A stretch of DNA of 64,000 nucleotides from Promethearchaeota archaeon (GCA_019058295.1 JAHPZI010000002.1:92076-156075); one strand, 5' to 3'. Counted from the first letter of the stretch, positions 18,994 through 28,832 are shown. A program made the numbers and translations. The notes: a model not told the origin generated them from the sequence alone.

Positions 18994-19416
18994 ATTTTCT
19001 CAATTTTTTAATTTTTTAATTTTTATACGAAAAAAGTTTGGAATCGACTTTTATTTTTTTACTATTTACTATAACAATCAAAATCATTAATAAATATTAT
19101 TCAAAATGATTTTTTTTCGCAATAATGTATTAATTTTTAAATAAAAATGTAAATCTTCGATCAAAAAATTCCAAGAAAATTACGAAAAATAATACTTTTT
19201 TATCTCTAATTGTTAATTGACGAAAATGACAAAAAAATTACAATTTGAATTATTATCTGACTATTTTTAATAACATTTTGTTTTCTATTTGACTTTTTAC
19301 TGAAAAATCGACTTATGCTTATATAAGAAAGATTAAAAATATGTAGTTTAATAATATATTAAAAAGAAAAAACAAAATTATTATTGAGTAACAATGATTT
19401 TTGGTGATCTTAGCAG
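18994..19416. other. Divergent intergenic region hdrA / small GTPase
   Basis: About 420 bp of AT-rich DNA between divergent genes. Near hdrA there is a TATA-like sequence (about 19019-19030 on the minus strand). Near the GTPase there is CTTATATAAG at 19317-19326. Between them I see no ORF of value and no RNA gene. Confidence 0.4.
19317..19326 (+). promoter_or_regulatory. Predicted TATA box of the small GTPase gene
   Basis: CTTATATAAG is a perfect 10-bp palindromic TATA element ~90 nt upstream of the TTG start at 19417. An 8-codon ORF (ATG at 19394) in the leader ends by overlapping the TTG start. No regulation is shown directly. Confidence 0.4.
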
Positions 19417-20073
19417 TTGAAAGTGGTTGTTTCAGGTGCCTCTCAATGTGGAAAATCGGATTATATTAAATTCTTTGATAAAGATTCTATGAACGTACAT
19501 GTAAAAGGACATACCGTTGCAATGGATGTAGCATATATAAATTTTGAGGGTTTTCAAATCACATTGTTCGGCACGCCTGGTCTTTCAAGATTTAAAATAA
19601 TGAGAAAAATTATTTTAAATGGTGCTGATGGAATTATTTTCATTTTTGATGCTGCTAATCCCAAATCTGATAACGATGCTATATCAGTATTAAATGAAAT
19701 AAAAAATCCAAAGGTTCCAAAAGTTTATTTAGCTAATAAACAAGATTTGAAGGATGCACGTACACCAAAAATGTTGCAAACCCAAATTAAATTACCTAAA
19801 GATTGTAAAATTTTCCCGTCAAGTACAAAGACTGGACAAAATATAAAAGAATCTTTAAAATATTTAGTATCTGAAATCTTTAAAAAATACAAAAAGCTTT
19901 TACAAATTCTCTGCAATTATGAAACTAATATTAGAGGATTAGCAGAGAAAATACACAAGAATAAGGCTCAAATGCGCGAATTTTTATATGCTCTGGAAAT
20001 TAGACGATTCATTAAGATTGATAGGGTTAATAGGGTATATCGAGTTAATGAAGTCTTAAAAAAATTAATTTAA
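19417..20073 (+). CDS. Small GTPase (COG2229/MglA-like) with C-terminal winged-helix tail
   Basis: 218 residues from TTG; a stop codon lies two codons upstream in frame, so no longer start exists. G1 is GASQCGKSD (residues 7-15). G3 is FGTPGLSRF, as in COG2229-type GTPases, but the residue equivalent to Ras Gln61 is Leu. G4 is ANKQD and G5 SSTKTG. Residues ~165-218 look like a winged helix (LAEKIHKNKAQMREFLYALE). Prokaryotic GTPases of this group act in polarity and signalling. The Leu for Gln change predicts slow GTP hydrolysis unless an activator supplies catalysis. The gene is convergent with a transporter gene. Confidence 0.8.
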   Translation: MKVVVSGASQCGKSDYIKFFDKDSMNVHVKGHTVAMDVAYINFEGFQITLFGTPGLSRFKIMRKIILNGADGIIFIFDAANPKSDNDAISVLNEIKNPKVPKVYLANKQDLKDARTPKMLQTQIKLPKDCKIFPSSTKTGQNIKESLKYLVSEIFKKYKKLLQILCNYETNIRGLAEKIHKNKAQMREFLYALEIRRFIKIDRVNRVYRVNEVLKKLI

Positions 20074-20086
20074 GTAAAGTTAATTC

Positions 20087-21556
20087 TCACTCCGGCGGTG
20101 GTAAAATCTCTTTACTTTCAATACTAATGGTCTTAATTTCAGAAATTCTTTTTTCTAACTTAATTTGTCTGAGGTATAGCACCGCAATTAAATAAAATAT
20201 TCCCGTAGATGCTAAGCAAATTGTAAGAATTTCCGAGTTTTCTTGGTTTGATCCCATAAGAATAAATCCTAATAAAAGAGAAGCTATCGCAGGGCCAACT
20301 GAAGCCATAAATGTGAGTAATCCGGTATATGCCCCTGAGATGGAGGATACAGCCTCATCTATATTTTCAGTTTCTTTTTCAATTTTTGCCGCAGCTTCAT
20401 AAACTAATGCGCTATATATTGGTCCCGTAAACAATCCAAACGCGTACATAGACCCTAACACTGTACCCATAGTTACAACAAATAGAATAATCTTAAACTC
20501 AAAAGAAAGTATCTCTATCAAGAAAAAAAGCTCTAAAAACGATGCTATAACCGAAAACGCAATGCAAAGGGAGAATACCTTAATAAGTGTTTGTCTTTCA
20601 CTTATTTTTTTCCAAAAATAATACCATCCAAATTTACAGGTGAATGATACAAAAACATAAATAAAATAGTCAGTTCCTCTAAATTTAAGTACATATATTA
20701 GAAAGGGTATTATTATGAGACCAACTATTCTGCCGGAAATCCCAGTATAGAATCCCACAGCCATAAATTTTCTGAACTTCTTATCCTTTGCAGGAATAAT
20801 CATTTGATGAAAAACCATGCTAATGGATACTTTTTCTACTTCAGTTTCTAAGCTGGCTTTATGAAAACTCTCATTAACTGAGAAAAATGTTATAACTATA
20901 CAAAATAATGCAAAAATAGCAAAAGTAGTTCCAATTAAAGGTATATAAAAAAGTAATATTTTACCTGAAGGCTGCCACCATTTGACATTTTGCGGATCTG
21001 GTAGTATACTTTGAACAACTAAAGGTACGAGTAAGCCTAAAATTGAAGAAATAATAAGCAAAATGGTTCCTGCTGATGCTATTTTCTGTCTGTTTTCCTC
21101 AGTTTGAGATTGTTCTGGGAACATCGATGCATGAGCTATTATAATTGATGTTCCAGCTATTGGTTTTATTATGATAATGATCCAAAAATATATTGCCGTA
21201 GGCCAAAACATTGAATTATTTTTTGGACAATACCAAGGTGGAAGCCAAAGTAAAATACTTACTACAACCCAAATTGGAAGCCCATAAAATAAATATGGTC
21301 GACGTTTTCCAAATTTTCCAGGTTTTTTATTATCAATAATGACTCCCCAAATAATCGAACATAACGCAGCAATGATCAATTGAATAGCTAATCCGATCGA
21401 AACAAGTAAAGAGTTTAAATTAATTGTATATACATAATATTGAAAGACAAATACACCACTTAACATATTTGTTAAAGAGACTCCAAAACCTCCTATAATA
21501 TAGCCAAGAAGTCGTTTTCCATGTAATTCTCGTGGGGCTATTATTGTCTCACTCAT
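20087..21556 (-). CDS. GPH-type sugar/cation symporter (MFS superfamily), paralog 1
   Basis: 489 residues with about twelve hydrophobic segments. The cytoplasmic loop DNKKPGKFGKRRPYLFYGLP is the typical glycoside-pentoside-hexuronide symporter signature between the second and third helices. The central loop carries PAKDKKFRKFM, another conserved spot of the family. It probably imports a sugar or similar polar solute using Na+ or H+. The second copy at 21646 is a clear paralog on the same strand. The acidic/proline C-terminal tail is short. The substrate is unknown, and no glycoside hydrolase is nearby. Confidence 0.82.
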   Translation of the reverse strand: MSETIIAPRELHGKRLLGYIIGGFGVSLTNMLSGVFVFQYYVYTINLNSLLVSIGLAIQLIIAALCSIIWGVIIDNKKPGKFGKRRPYLFYGLPIWVVVSILLWLPPWYCPKNNSMFWPTAIYFWIIIIIKPIAGTSIIIAHASMFPEQSQTEENRQKIASAGTILLIISSILGLLVPLVVQSILPDPQNVKWWQPSGKILLFYIPLIGTTFAIFALFCIVITFFSVNESFHKASLETEVEKVSISMVFHQMIIPAKDKKFRKFMAVGFYTGISGRIVGLIIIPFLIYVLKFRGTDYFIYVFVSFTCKFGWYYFWKKISERQTLIKVFSLCIAFSVIASFLELFFLIEILSFEFKIILFVVTMGTVLGSMYAFGLFTGPIYSALVYEAAAKIEKETENIDEAVSSISGAYTGLLTFMASVGPAIASLLLGFILMGSNQENSEILTICLASTGIFYLIAVLYLRQIKLEKRISEIKTISIESKEILPPPE

Positions 21557-21645
21557 GTCTTGTTAAATATGGAATTAATTATTATCTTTATGATTCTGAA
21601 AAGGTAAAATGTTAAATTATTAAAAAAGCGAGTATTTTAATCTTT

Positions 21646-23115
21646 TTATACTGGTGCAACTGTTCTCGAAATCTTTTTACTTTCAATAGTAGTATCAATG
21701 TCAAATATACTTCTTTCTATTTTAATTCGTCCAAGAATTAACATACTAATTAAGTAAAATATACCCATGGAACATAAACATAGAGTAATAATTGTAGGAT
21801 TCTCTGAATTTGGCCCCATAAGAAAAATCCCTACCATAACAGTAGCAGAGGCTTGACCAACCGACATCATAAAACTCATTATTCCTAAATAAGATCCAGA
21901 AAGTTCGGAGACCGCTTTATCCTTATCATTATTTTCAACTTTATCTGCAGCTTCGTAAATTAAGATAGCTGATAATGGCGTTGCAAACAATCGAAAGGAA
22001 TATATACTTCCAAGCACTGTGCCTATAGTTATAACAAATAGAATCATCTTAAACTCATAAGAAAGTATATTAATTAAAAAGAACACCTCTAAAAATGATG
22101 CAATAATGGAGCTAACGATGCATAGCGAATACATCTTAATAAGGGATTGTTTTTCTTTTTCAAGAATCTTTTTCCAAATAAAAAACCATCCAAACTTACA
22201 GAAAATTGAAATAAGAATATAAATATAAAATTCATTTCCCTTAAATCTTAGCACAAAAGCAAGAAAAGGTATCACCAAAATACCTAAGATTCTGCCTCCA
22301 ATACTATTAAAATATCTTACAGCCAGATACTTTCTATACTTTTTATCCTTGGCAGGAATTACCATTTGTTGAAAAGTAGCCAAAATTGATTTTTTTTTCA
22401 TTTCAGTGTCTAAAGAGGTATTATGAAAGCTCTCATCTACAGAAAAAAATGTTAAGATTAATGAAATTACTCCAAAAATAGCAAATGCGATGCTTATCAA
22501 TGGCATATAAAAAAGAAGTACTTTTCCAGAAGGCTCCCACCATTTAACGGCGGTTGGATCCTCAAGAATGCTCTGAATGATCAATGGGAGTAAAGTAGCC
22601 AAAATTGAGGCAATGATCGTGAAAAGAGTATTCATTGATGCTACACTTTTTCTGTTATTGTGCGTTTGAGACTGTTCAGGTAGCATTGATATGTGGGCTG
22701 TCAAGATTAAAGTCCCTGATATTGAATTTAAAATGATTACTACACAAAAATAAATCGCTGTAGGCAAAAAAATTGAATTGTTCTTTGGACAATACCAAGG
22801 AGGGAGCCATATTAAGATACTAGTTAAAACCCAAATAGGTAATCCATAGATTAAAAAAGGTCGACGTTTTCCGAATCGCCCCGGCTTTTTATTATCTGTC
22901 ATTACTCCGAATATAATTGAAAACACCGCCGCGAGAATTAAACGAATAGCAATACCGATAGAAACAAGTAATGAATTTAAATTGACTGTGTAAACGTAGA
23001 ATTGAAAGGCAAATACGGAAATTAAGAGATTAGTTAAAAATAGTCCAAAAAATCCTACAGAATATCCAAATAATTTTGTTCCATGTAATTCTCGAGGTTG
23101 TATTATCTCACTCAT
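21646..23115 (-). CDS. GPH-type sugar/cation symporter (MFS superfamily), paralog 2
   Basis: 489 residues from the ATG at 23115. That start gives MSEIIQPRELHG, matching the paralog's MSETIIAPRELHG, so the in-frame start six codons upstream is rejected. It has about twelve membrane segments and the signature loop KKPGRFGKRRPFL. Like its neighbour it ends in a charged tail. The pair is a tandem duplication with 89 nt between genes. Differences are spread over the helices, so the two may differ in substrate. Confidence 0.82.
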   Translation of the reverse strand: MSEIIQPRELHGTKLFGYSVGFFGLFLTNLLISVFAFQFYVYTVNLNSLLVSIGIAIRLILAAVFSIIFGVMTDNKKPGRFGKRRPFLIYGLPIWVLTSILIWLPPWYCPKNNSIFLPTAIYFCVVIILNSISGTLILTAHISMLPEQSQTHNNRKSVASMNTLFTIIASILATLLPLIIQSILEDPTAVKWWEPSGKVLLFYMPLISIAFAIFGVISLILTFFSVDESFHNTSLDTEMKKKSILATFQQMVIPAKDKKYRKYLAVRYFNSIGGRILGILVIPFLAFVLRFKGNEFYIYILISIFCKFGWFFIWKKILEKEKQSLIKMYSLCIVSSIIASFLEVFFLINILSYEFKMILFVITIGTVLGSIYSFRLFATPLSAILIYEAADKVENNDKDKAVSELSGSYLGIMSFMMSVGQASATVMVGIFLMGPNSENPTIITLCLCSMGIFYLISMLILGRIKIERSIFDIDTTIESKKISRTVAPV

Positions 23116-23239
23116 GATGTGTAAAATACACAATTAAATAATATCTTTTTGATTCTGAACAAGAAAAAGTCTATAAAAAATGGATTGAATTTATATATTC
23201 TATAAAAGTGTTAAAAAACATAAATTATATGTCTAATTA

Positions 23240-23560
23240 TCAAAATTCATTAAATTCTTCTTTCAAAATACTTTTATATTCAAGTTCTTCATCTATGGAT
23301 TCATCATCTTCAGATTCTGAGTATTTATCACATGGAGATTCTTTATCAAAAATCGTTAGAAATAATATTATTAAATTAGAAATATTGACATAGCAATCTC
23401 GGCAATTTTTATATTTAAATAATTCATTAACAAGCTCAGAAATTAATTTGAATTTACATTTCTGAACTTTTTCCTTATCTAATTTGTATAATTCATGAAA
23501 TCTAAGGGTACTTTCCAATTTTTTTAGATATTTTTTCTCACAAAATTGTGTCGAATTCAA
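23240..23560 (-). CDS. Hypothetical protein with acidic C-terminus
   Basis: 106 residues, mostly helical. A Cys pair sits at CRDC near residue 56, a hydrophobic patch (NLIILFLTIF) follows, and the C-terminus is strongly acidic (YSESEDDESIDEELE). The opposite strand has only a serine-rich ORF that mirrors the acidic stretch, so the minus-strand reading is preferred. No family recognised. It lies between the transporter pair and pckG, all on the minus strand. Confidence 0.45.
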   Translation of the reverse strand: MNSTQFCEKKYLKKLESTLRFHELYKLDKEKVQKCKFKLISELVNELFKYKNCRDCYVNISNLIILFLTIFDKESPCDKYSESEDDESIDEELEYKSILKEEFNEF

Positions 23561-23752
23561 TTATCATCCCTTTCTTATTTAATATCATTCTGAGTTTTTA
23601 ATATCCACAAATTCATCAAAATCAAGATGAAACCTAGTAATTATTTTTAAATTAAAAAAAAAGATTAAAAAAAAGAATAATATCGTAGTATCACACGAGA
23701 GTAAGTCCTTTATTAAAAAGAAAATGAATTAAATTTTTTCCAAAGGATTTAT

Positions 23753-25669
23753 TTATAAAAATTCCTCGGGAGATATTTCTTCTTTTTTATATTTTTCTTT
23801 AAGACTTAAAAGTTTCTCTCTTTCATCATAAAGTATAGTCCAGAAAAATTCAGGAACGTTTTCTTCTTTCTTGAACATCGTTTCTATTCTTTCTAACTTT
23901 TCTAACATTTTAGTCACTCGAATTGCAAATTGTTCCATGTATTCTTCCTTGGTATAATCTTTCTCCAAATATTCGTTAAACAGTTCTTTCAAATCCTCAT
24001 ATTTCGGAATGTACCCTACTGGCGTCTCAATTGCCTCAAAATCTCCATGAAATCGTCCTTCTGCCCAAATAACCCAACATAACTTATCTAACATGCCGTT
24101 TAAATACTTACCATCCTGATTTTTAAGAAAATAATTAGTGGCGAACACTCTAGGGCAATGTTCTAACGAATTTCCAAATATCTGATGATTTTCTAAATAT
24201 TTCCGTAGTGGTATTACAATGAAATCTAAGTTGGCCATTGGCTGCTGTACCCTTACTCCAACTGCCCCAAGAGTTGCGGATGTTGTTTCTGATTCAATAG
24301 ACGCCCCCAAAAATATACCATGTTCCCAATTAAGGCTTTCAAGGATCGGTGGCATTGTATCACTATCTCTTCCACCATAGAAGATACCATGGACAGGTAC
24401 ACCATCTGGATTATGTAAATTTTCGTCAGCATTTTTTAATTCCTCGATTCGAAGAGTATATCTTGCATTTGGATGAGCATGCGGAATTTCTTTACCATCC
24501 TTATCTTTCTTCCCCTTATACCATTCTCCTGAAAAATTTTCACCCTTATCGGGAATTTGCCTTCCATCACCAATCCAATAAGGTGTTCCTTCTTTTATTA
24601 ATACATTTGAGAAGATTATTTCTCTAGGATTAGTAATAGCATCCCAAATATATGGATCATCTTCAGGATTTACATCTCTGATAATTCCAAAAAGGCCTTG
24701 CTCAATATTGACAACATGAGCATAGCCATCGTCCCATGGTCTGAGGTAAACGATGTCATCCCCTAGTACGGTTTGTCCAGGGAGCATTGCTGTGCTTGTT
24801 TTACCACATGCACTTGGATACGCTCCACAAAAGTATGACACTCGATTTTTTCCTTTAGGATGAACTCCTAAAATGAAATAATGCTCTGTCAACCAATCTT
24901 CATTATTAGCTTGGTTAATTGCTAGCCTTAATGCAAGCTTCTTTAAACCCAAACTATTACCAGCATATTGATTATTTACCGATAAAACGCGATCTTCGTT
25001 TAAATCTACATAAATCCTACGTTTATCTAAATTTTTTGAAACTGGAGGATTTCCTATAAGCTCTCCAGAAGAATGAATGAAATAAAAGAAATCATTAGAA
25101 CCATTCAACTTTTTAAATTCCTCATAAGCTTTTCGATATAAAATATCCTCACTATGACATACATAAAGGGAATCTGTCAATTGCAATGCAAGAATTGAAA
25201 ATTTAGAGTTAATAGGACCTAAACAAAAGAATCGAACAATACATTCGTTTCCTCTCATACAACCATCCATTATTTCCAAAATCTCTTTCAACCCTTCATC
25301 TCTGTCAATAGTATTAATCCAAGGACTTTCATATTCACCTTTCGGGACCAATATTCTTGTGTTTGTTTTATCTCTGGCTTGATCGTGATAACCCATTGTA
25401 GAGAACGCATCGTAATGGATTGTATGGCCATCTATGGATAATTTAGCTTCTTCACCAATTTCGATTGCCCTTTGCCTTACATAATCAATATCTTCTTGGG
25501 AATCAGTAATCACGGTAACTTTGCTGGGTTTACAAAGAGATACAAATTCGTTCACAATCTTTAAAACGTGCTCGTTATTCAAAGCATATAGTTTATCGAG
25601 ACTCTCTTGGTCTATAACATCAGAGTCAATATTGATCGACAAATCTTTTACTCCATACATTCTGATCAA
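23753..25669 (-). CDS. pckG: Phosphoenolpyruvate carboxykinase (GTP)
   Basis: 638 residues, the usual length of the GTP-dependent enzyme. It converts oxaloacetate and GTP to PEP, CO2 and GDP, the entry to gluconeogenesis. The P-loop YPSACGKTSTAML lies at about residue 280, matching the GTP-PEPCK consensus with its reactive Cys, and the metal/substrate region SYFCGAYP precedes it. Upstream a hairpin palindrome (25713-25733) and a TATA-like AAAATATATTAA (about 25686-25697) form a plausible regulated promoter. Together with pyruvate:ferredoxin oxidoreductase this supports carbon flow from acetyl-CoA to sugars. Confidence 0.95.
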   Translation of the reverse strand: MIRMYGVKDLSINIDSDVIDQESLDKLYALNNEHVLKIVNEFVSLCKPSKVTVITDSQEDIDYVRQRAIEIGEEAKLSIDGHTIHYDAFSTMGYHDQARDKTNTRILVPKGEYESPWINTIDRDEGLKEILEIMDGCMRGNECIVRFFCLGPINSKFSILALQLTDSLYVCHSEDILYRKAYEEFKKLNGSNDFFYFIHSSGELIGNPPVSKNLDKRRIYVDLNEDRVLSVNNQYAGNSLGLKKLALRLAINQANNEDWLTEHYFILGVHPKGKNRVSYFCGAYPSACGKTSTAMLPGQTVLGDDIVYLRPWDDGYAHVVNIEQGLFGIIRDVNPEDDPYIWDAITNPREIIFSNVLIKEGTPYWIGDGRQIPDKGENFSGEWYKGKKDKDGKEIPHAHPNARYTLRIEELKNADENLHNPDGVPVHGIFYGGRDSDTMPPILESLNWEHGIFLGASIESETTSATLGAVGVRVQQPMANLDFIVIPLRKYLENHQIFGNSLEHCPRVFATNYFLKNQDGKYLNGMLDKLCWVIWAEGRFHGDFEAIETPVGYIPKYEDLKELFNEYLEKDYTKEEYMEQFAIRVTKMLEKLERIETMFKKEENVPEFFWTILYDEREKLLSLKEKYKKEEISPEEFL

Positions 25670-25712
25670 AATTATTATTGAATCGTTAATATATTTTTTA
25701 AAAAATTTTTAG

Positions 25713-25733
25713 ATCCACATAAAATATGTGGAT
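25713..25733. promoter_or_regulatory. Inverted repeat upstream of pckG
   Basis: Perfect 9-bp arms ATCCACATA and TATGTGGAT are separated by AAA. The element lies 44-64 nt before the pckG start and just upstream of its TATA-like element, as expected for an activator or repressor site. As a DNA palindrome it could also form a hairpin in RNA, but it lies outside the likely transcript. Confidence 0.45.
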
Positions 25734-25922
25734 AATTATTTAAAAAATTTATGGGAACCATAAAAGATTTCTAAGATTTTCATCAAAAAATGAACATTTT
25801 TCAAAATATTATTTTCTCATATTAAAACTTATTGTTTCACATTGAACAATTTTTTATAAAAAAATAAAATAATGGGGAAAGATTGCAAAATTAATAGGAA
25901 TTGATTTTAATTTATATTTCGA

Positions 25923-27563
25923 TTATCGCTTGGAATGCTTCTTTTGGTAATAAATTACACCGACGCCTAAGATTCCAAGCAAGATAATAAATAGAATTAT
26001 GGGATTAAAACTTTCCTCACCGTTATCTCCTCCTCCATCATCATCATCCGTGCTTGGAATTTGCCCATATGGTTGAGATACTCCAGAACTGCCAAGCTTA
26101 AATCTCCAGAGGTCATTCAACCATCCAAAATCACCTAAATCGTCATAAGCATGACCTCCGAATAACCATAAATTTCCGTCCGTACCCGTCCAAGAAACTG
26201 AAAAATATCTAGCTCCCGGATAATTCGCCTTATCAGGAACTCCCTTCGTGCCATATACGCCATTTTGATTTGTGGTTTTATTTCCTGACATCCACGCCCA
26301 CTCCTTTGAGGTGATGTTAAATCTCCAGAGGTCATTCAGATACCCAGAACCGAATCCGGAATAACCCAAACCTCCAAATAACCATAAATTTCCATCCATA
26401 TCTGTCCCAGAAACAGGATTATATCTACCTCCCGGATAATTCGCCACATCAGGAACTCCCTTCGTGCCATATATGCCATTTTGATTTATGGTTTTTTTCC
26501 CTGACATCCATGCCCACTCCTTTGAGGTGATGCTAAATCTCCAGAGGTCATTCAGATATCCAGAACCACCTGATTCGGGATAACCATCTCCTCCGAATAA
26601 CCATAAATTTTCATCCATATCTGTCCAAGAAACAGAACCCTTTCGACCTCCTGGATAATTCGCACTATCAGGAGCTTCCTTCGTGCCGTATACGCCATTT
26701 TCATCTGTGGTTTTATTCCCTGAGATCCACGTCCATTTCTTTGAGGTGATGGTAAATCTCCAGAGGTCATTCAGCTGTCCAAAATCACCTGATTCGTTAT
26801 AACCAAGACCTCCGAATAACCATAAATTTTCATCCGTATCTGTCCAAGAAACAGAATCCTCTCGACCTCCTGGATAATTTGCCCTATCTGGAACCTCCTC
26901 CGTGCCATATACGCCATTTTGATTTATGGTTTTATTCCCTGAGATCCACGTCCATTCCTTTGAGGTGATGCTAAATCTCCAGAGGTCATTAAGATATCCA
27001 TTAATTAAACCTGATTCGGGAAGACCATCTCCTCCAAATAACCATAAATCTCCATAAGTATCCCTCCAAGAAACAGAACCCTTTCGACCTCCCGGATAAT
27101 TTGCCCTATCAGGAACTCCCTTCGTGCCATATACGCCATTTTGATTTGTGGTTTTATTCCCTGAGATCCACGTCCATTCCTTTGAGGTGATGGTAAATCT
27201 CCAGAGGTCATTCAGATACCCCCAACTACCTGATTCGGGAAGACCAATACCTCCGAATAACCATAAATTTCCGTCCGTATCCGTCCAAGAAACAGGTCTA
27301 TCTCTAGCTCCCGGATAATACGCCATATCAGGAACGTCATATACCCCATTTTCATCTATGGTTTTATTCCCTGACATCCACGTCCAACTATAGGTCGCTC
27401 CATTACAATATGGTGTGCTTAAGGAGCCTGTTTTCTTGGACCCTATGACAACATCAGCAGAGAAAGTTATTGAGATAATTGATGTTGTTAATGCCGTGAA
27501 GCACAAAACAAGGACAAAATTTAACCCTCTCACTTTACTCTGATATGTATTTAAGTTAGACAT
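25923..27563 (-). CDS. Secreted/membrane-anchored Kelch-repeat protein
   Basis: 546 residues. An N-terminal hydrophobic segment (~14-36) is a signal peptide or anchor. Six Kelch-like repeats of ~72 residues follow (60-488), each with the sequence W-x-W-[IM]-S-G-N/K-KT, then NYPG(G/A)R, NLWLFGG and LNDLWRF. A Pro/Asp-rich linker (STDDDDGGGD) leads to a C-terminal membrane helix (~521-539) and a basic tail. Kelch repeats build beta-propellers, so one six-bladed propeller is likely outside the cell. Almost every repeat carries an N-glycosylation sequon (NKT). Function unknown; adhesion or sugar binding are possible. Confidence 0.85.
   Translation of the reverse strand: MSNLNTYQSKVRGLNFVLVLCFTALTTSIISITFSADVVIGSKKTGSLSTPYCNGATYSWTWMSGNKTIDENGVYDVPDMAYYPGARDRPVSWTDTDGNLWLFGGIGLPESGSWGYLNDLWRFTITSKEWTWISGNKTTNQNGVYGTKGVPDRANYPGGRKGSVSWRDTYGDLWLFGGDGLPESGLINGYLNDLWRFSITSKEWTWISGNKTINQNGVYGTEEVPDRANYPGGREDSVSWTDTDENLWLFGGLGYNESGDFGQLNDLWRFTITSKKWTWISGNKTTDENGVYGTKEAPDSANYPGGRKGSVSWTDMDENLWLFGGDGYPESGGSGYLNDLWRFSITSKEWAWMSGKKTINQNGIYGTKGVPDVANYPGGRYNPVSGTDMDGNLWLFGGLGYSGFGSGYLNDLWRFNITSKEWAWMSGNKTTNQNGVYGTKGVPDKANYPGARYFSVSWTGTDGNLWLFGGHAYDDLGDFGWLNDLWRFKLGSSGVSQPYGQIPSTDDDDGGGDNGEESFNPIILFIILLGILGVGVIYYQKKHSKR
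26100..27386 (-). repeat. Tandem ~215-bp repeats encoding Kelch units
   Basis: Six in-frame copies with long stretches nearly identical at the nucleotide level, for example the segment encoding LNDLWRF followed by TSKEWTW. The repeat length is close to a multiple of three, so alternative-frame ORFs also recur. This suggests recent expansion or gene conversion and may make assembly copy number uncertain. Confidence 0.8.
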
Positions 27564-27821
27564 TATTTTTCTGTTTCTGAATTATTATCTAGATTTTATT
27601 ATTATTATTAAATTTTTAAGTATGATCAATAAAGAATAGATCTCGTTTTTAGTTTTCTTTTACGCTCGGAATGATGAGGATGGGGTATTCAAGGTAGTAT
27701 GATATTCTAATAGAAATAAAAAAATTTTAAATGTTGAGACACAGCAAACCAATTCCTATCGACACAGAAATATGAGTATCCTCTTTCAAATATTTATTTT
27801 GAATAATAAAATTAGCTTTCT

Positions 27822-28832
27822 TTATGGTTCTACAATAATTTTTATCTCTTTAGTATCGGGTTTTATAGCTTCTTGAAAACCTTCTTCCACTATATCATCT
27901 AAAGAAATAATTTTTGTAACAATTGGTTCAGGATCAATAAGCTTTTTAGCAACTAATTCTACAGCATACTCAAAATCTTTTTGATGATATGCATAGACAC
28001 ACTGAATTTTATTATGGTTCATAATAAAAGGAAGATAACTTATTTCAAAGGGAGTATCAGAAACACCCACTTGAACTACCGTTCCTCCCTTGCGTACTAA
28101 GCTAGAAGTTGCATTTATCGCGGCAGGTCTTCCCGTGCATTCAAAAACAAAGTCAGCACCGCGCCGTTCTGTCGCACCTTTCACCTTCCCTATAATAGTT
28201 TTGTTTAGAGCAACATCTGGATTAAATTTCTTCGCAACTTCAAGCCGATGTTTATTTTTCTCTATAACGATTAGTTTTCGCGCTCCAGATATCTTTAAGA
28301 TCTGCATTAAGAATTGTCCAATTGTTCCCAAACCTAATACAACCGCGGATTCCCCAGTTATAAAGGGTCCTTCTCTAACAGCTAACAAACCTGTAGCTAT
28401 TTGGTCATAAACTGTACCGTGCTTATCCGGAATTGTGTCAGGGAGGGGAACAAGACTTGATGCTGGGACGGAGGCATATTCAGTGAAGCCACCATTTTTA
28501 AATAGTCCAAACCCTTCAAATTCGGCCTCACATATATTCGTGTAACCTTTCAGACACCAATAACATTTTCCACATGGCATTACAGGATTAATAACTACTC
28601 GATCTCCAACTTTCCATTTTTTTACATTAGGACCGAACTCTTCAATTACACCACAGGCTTCATGTCCCATCACTACAGGTACGGGATATAATCCTGTTTT
28701 ATAACCTTCGAGGTCTGACCCGCAAATTCCGGCATATTTTATTTTAACTAAAACTTCATCAGCTTTAGGAATGGGTTTTGGAATATCAACAATTCGAATT
28801 GTTTCTTTTCCTTCATATAATGCTGCTTTCAT
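27822..28832 (-). CDS. Zinc-dependent medium-chain alcohol/polyol dehydrogenase
   Basis: 336 residues from the ATG at 28832. The longer frame to 28919 would overlap the upstream gene, and a GAGGT ribosome-binding site precedes 28832. Catalytic-zinc motifs GICGSD and GHEACGVIEEFG are present, with the structural zinc cysteines in CGKCYWCLKGYTNIC. The nucleotide fold is GLGTIGQFLMQ, with an acidic residue later (VIEKNKHR) favouring NAD+. It oxidises an alcohol or reduces a ketone; the substrate is not evident. It follows a ThDP-enzyme gene by 26 nt, so the two probably act in sequence on a keto or hydroxyketone compound. Confidence 0.88.
   Translation of the reverse strand: MKAALYEGKETIRIVDIPKPIPKADEVLVKIKYAGICGSDLEGYKTGLYPVPVVMGHEACGVIEEFGPNVKKWKVGDRVVINPVMPCGKCYWCLKGYTNICEAEFEGFGLFKNGGFTEYASVPASSLVPLPDTIPDKHGTVYDQIATGLLAVREGPFITGESAVVLGLGTIGQFLMQILKISGARKLIVIEKNKHRLEVAKKFNPDVALNKTIIGKVKGATERRGADFVFECTGRPAAINATSSLVRKGGTVVQVGVSDTPFEISYLPFIMNHNKIQCVYAYHQKDFEYAVELVAKKLIDPEPIVTKIISLDDIVEEGFQEAIKPDTKEIKIIVEP

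Noticed and set aside
19394..19420. An 8-codon ORF in the leader of the small GTPase gene.
   Set aside because: It overlaps the TTG start, but such short ORFs are frequent by chance in AT-rich leaders; no support for a leader peptide.
23208..23393. A Ser-rich plus-strand ORF.
   Set aside because: It is the complement of the acidic C-terminus of the minus-strand ORF at 23240-23560; Ser repeats arise from the Asp/Glu codons read in reverse.
26135..27211. Three similar minus-strand ORFs in another frame inside the Kelch gene.
   Set aside because: They recur only because the Kelch repeat length is near a multiple of three, so the alternate frame also repeats.
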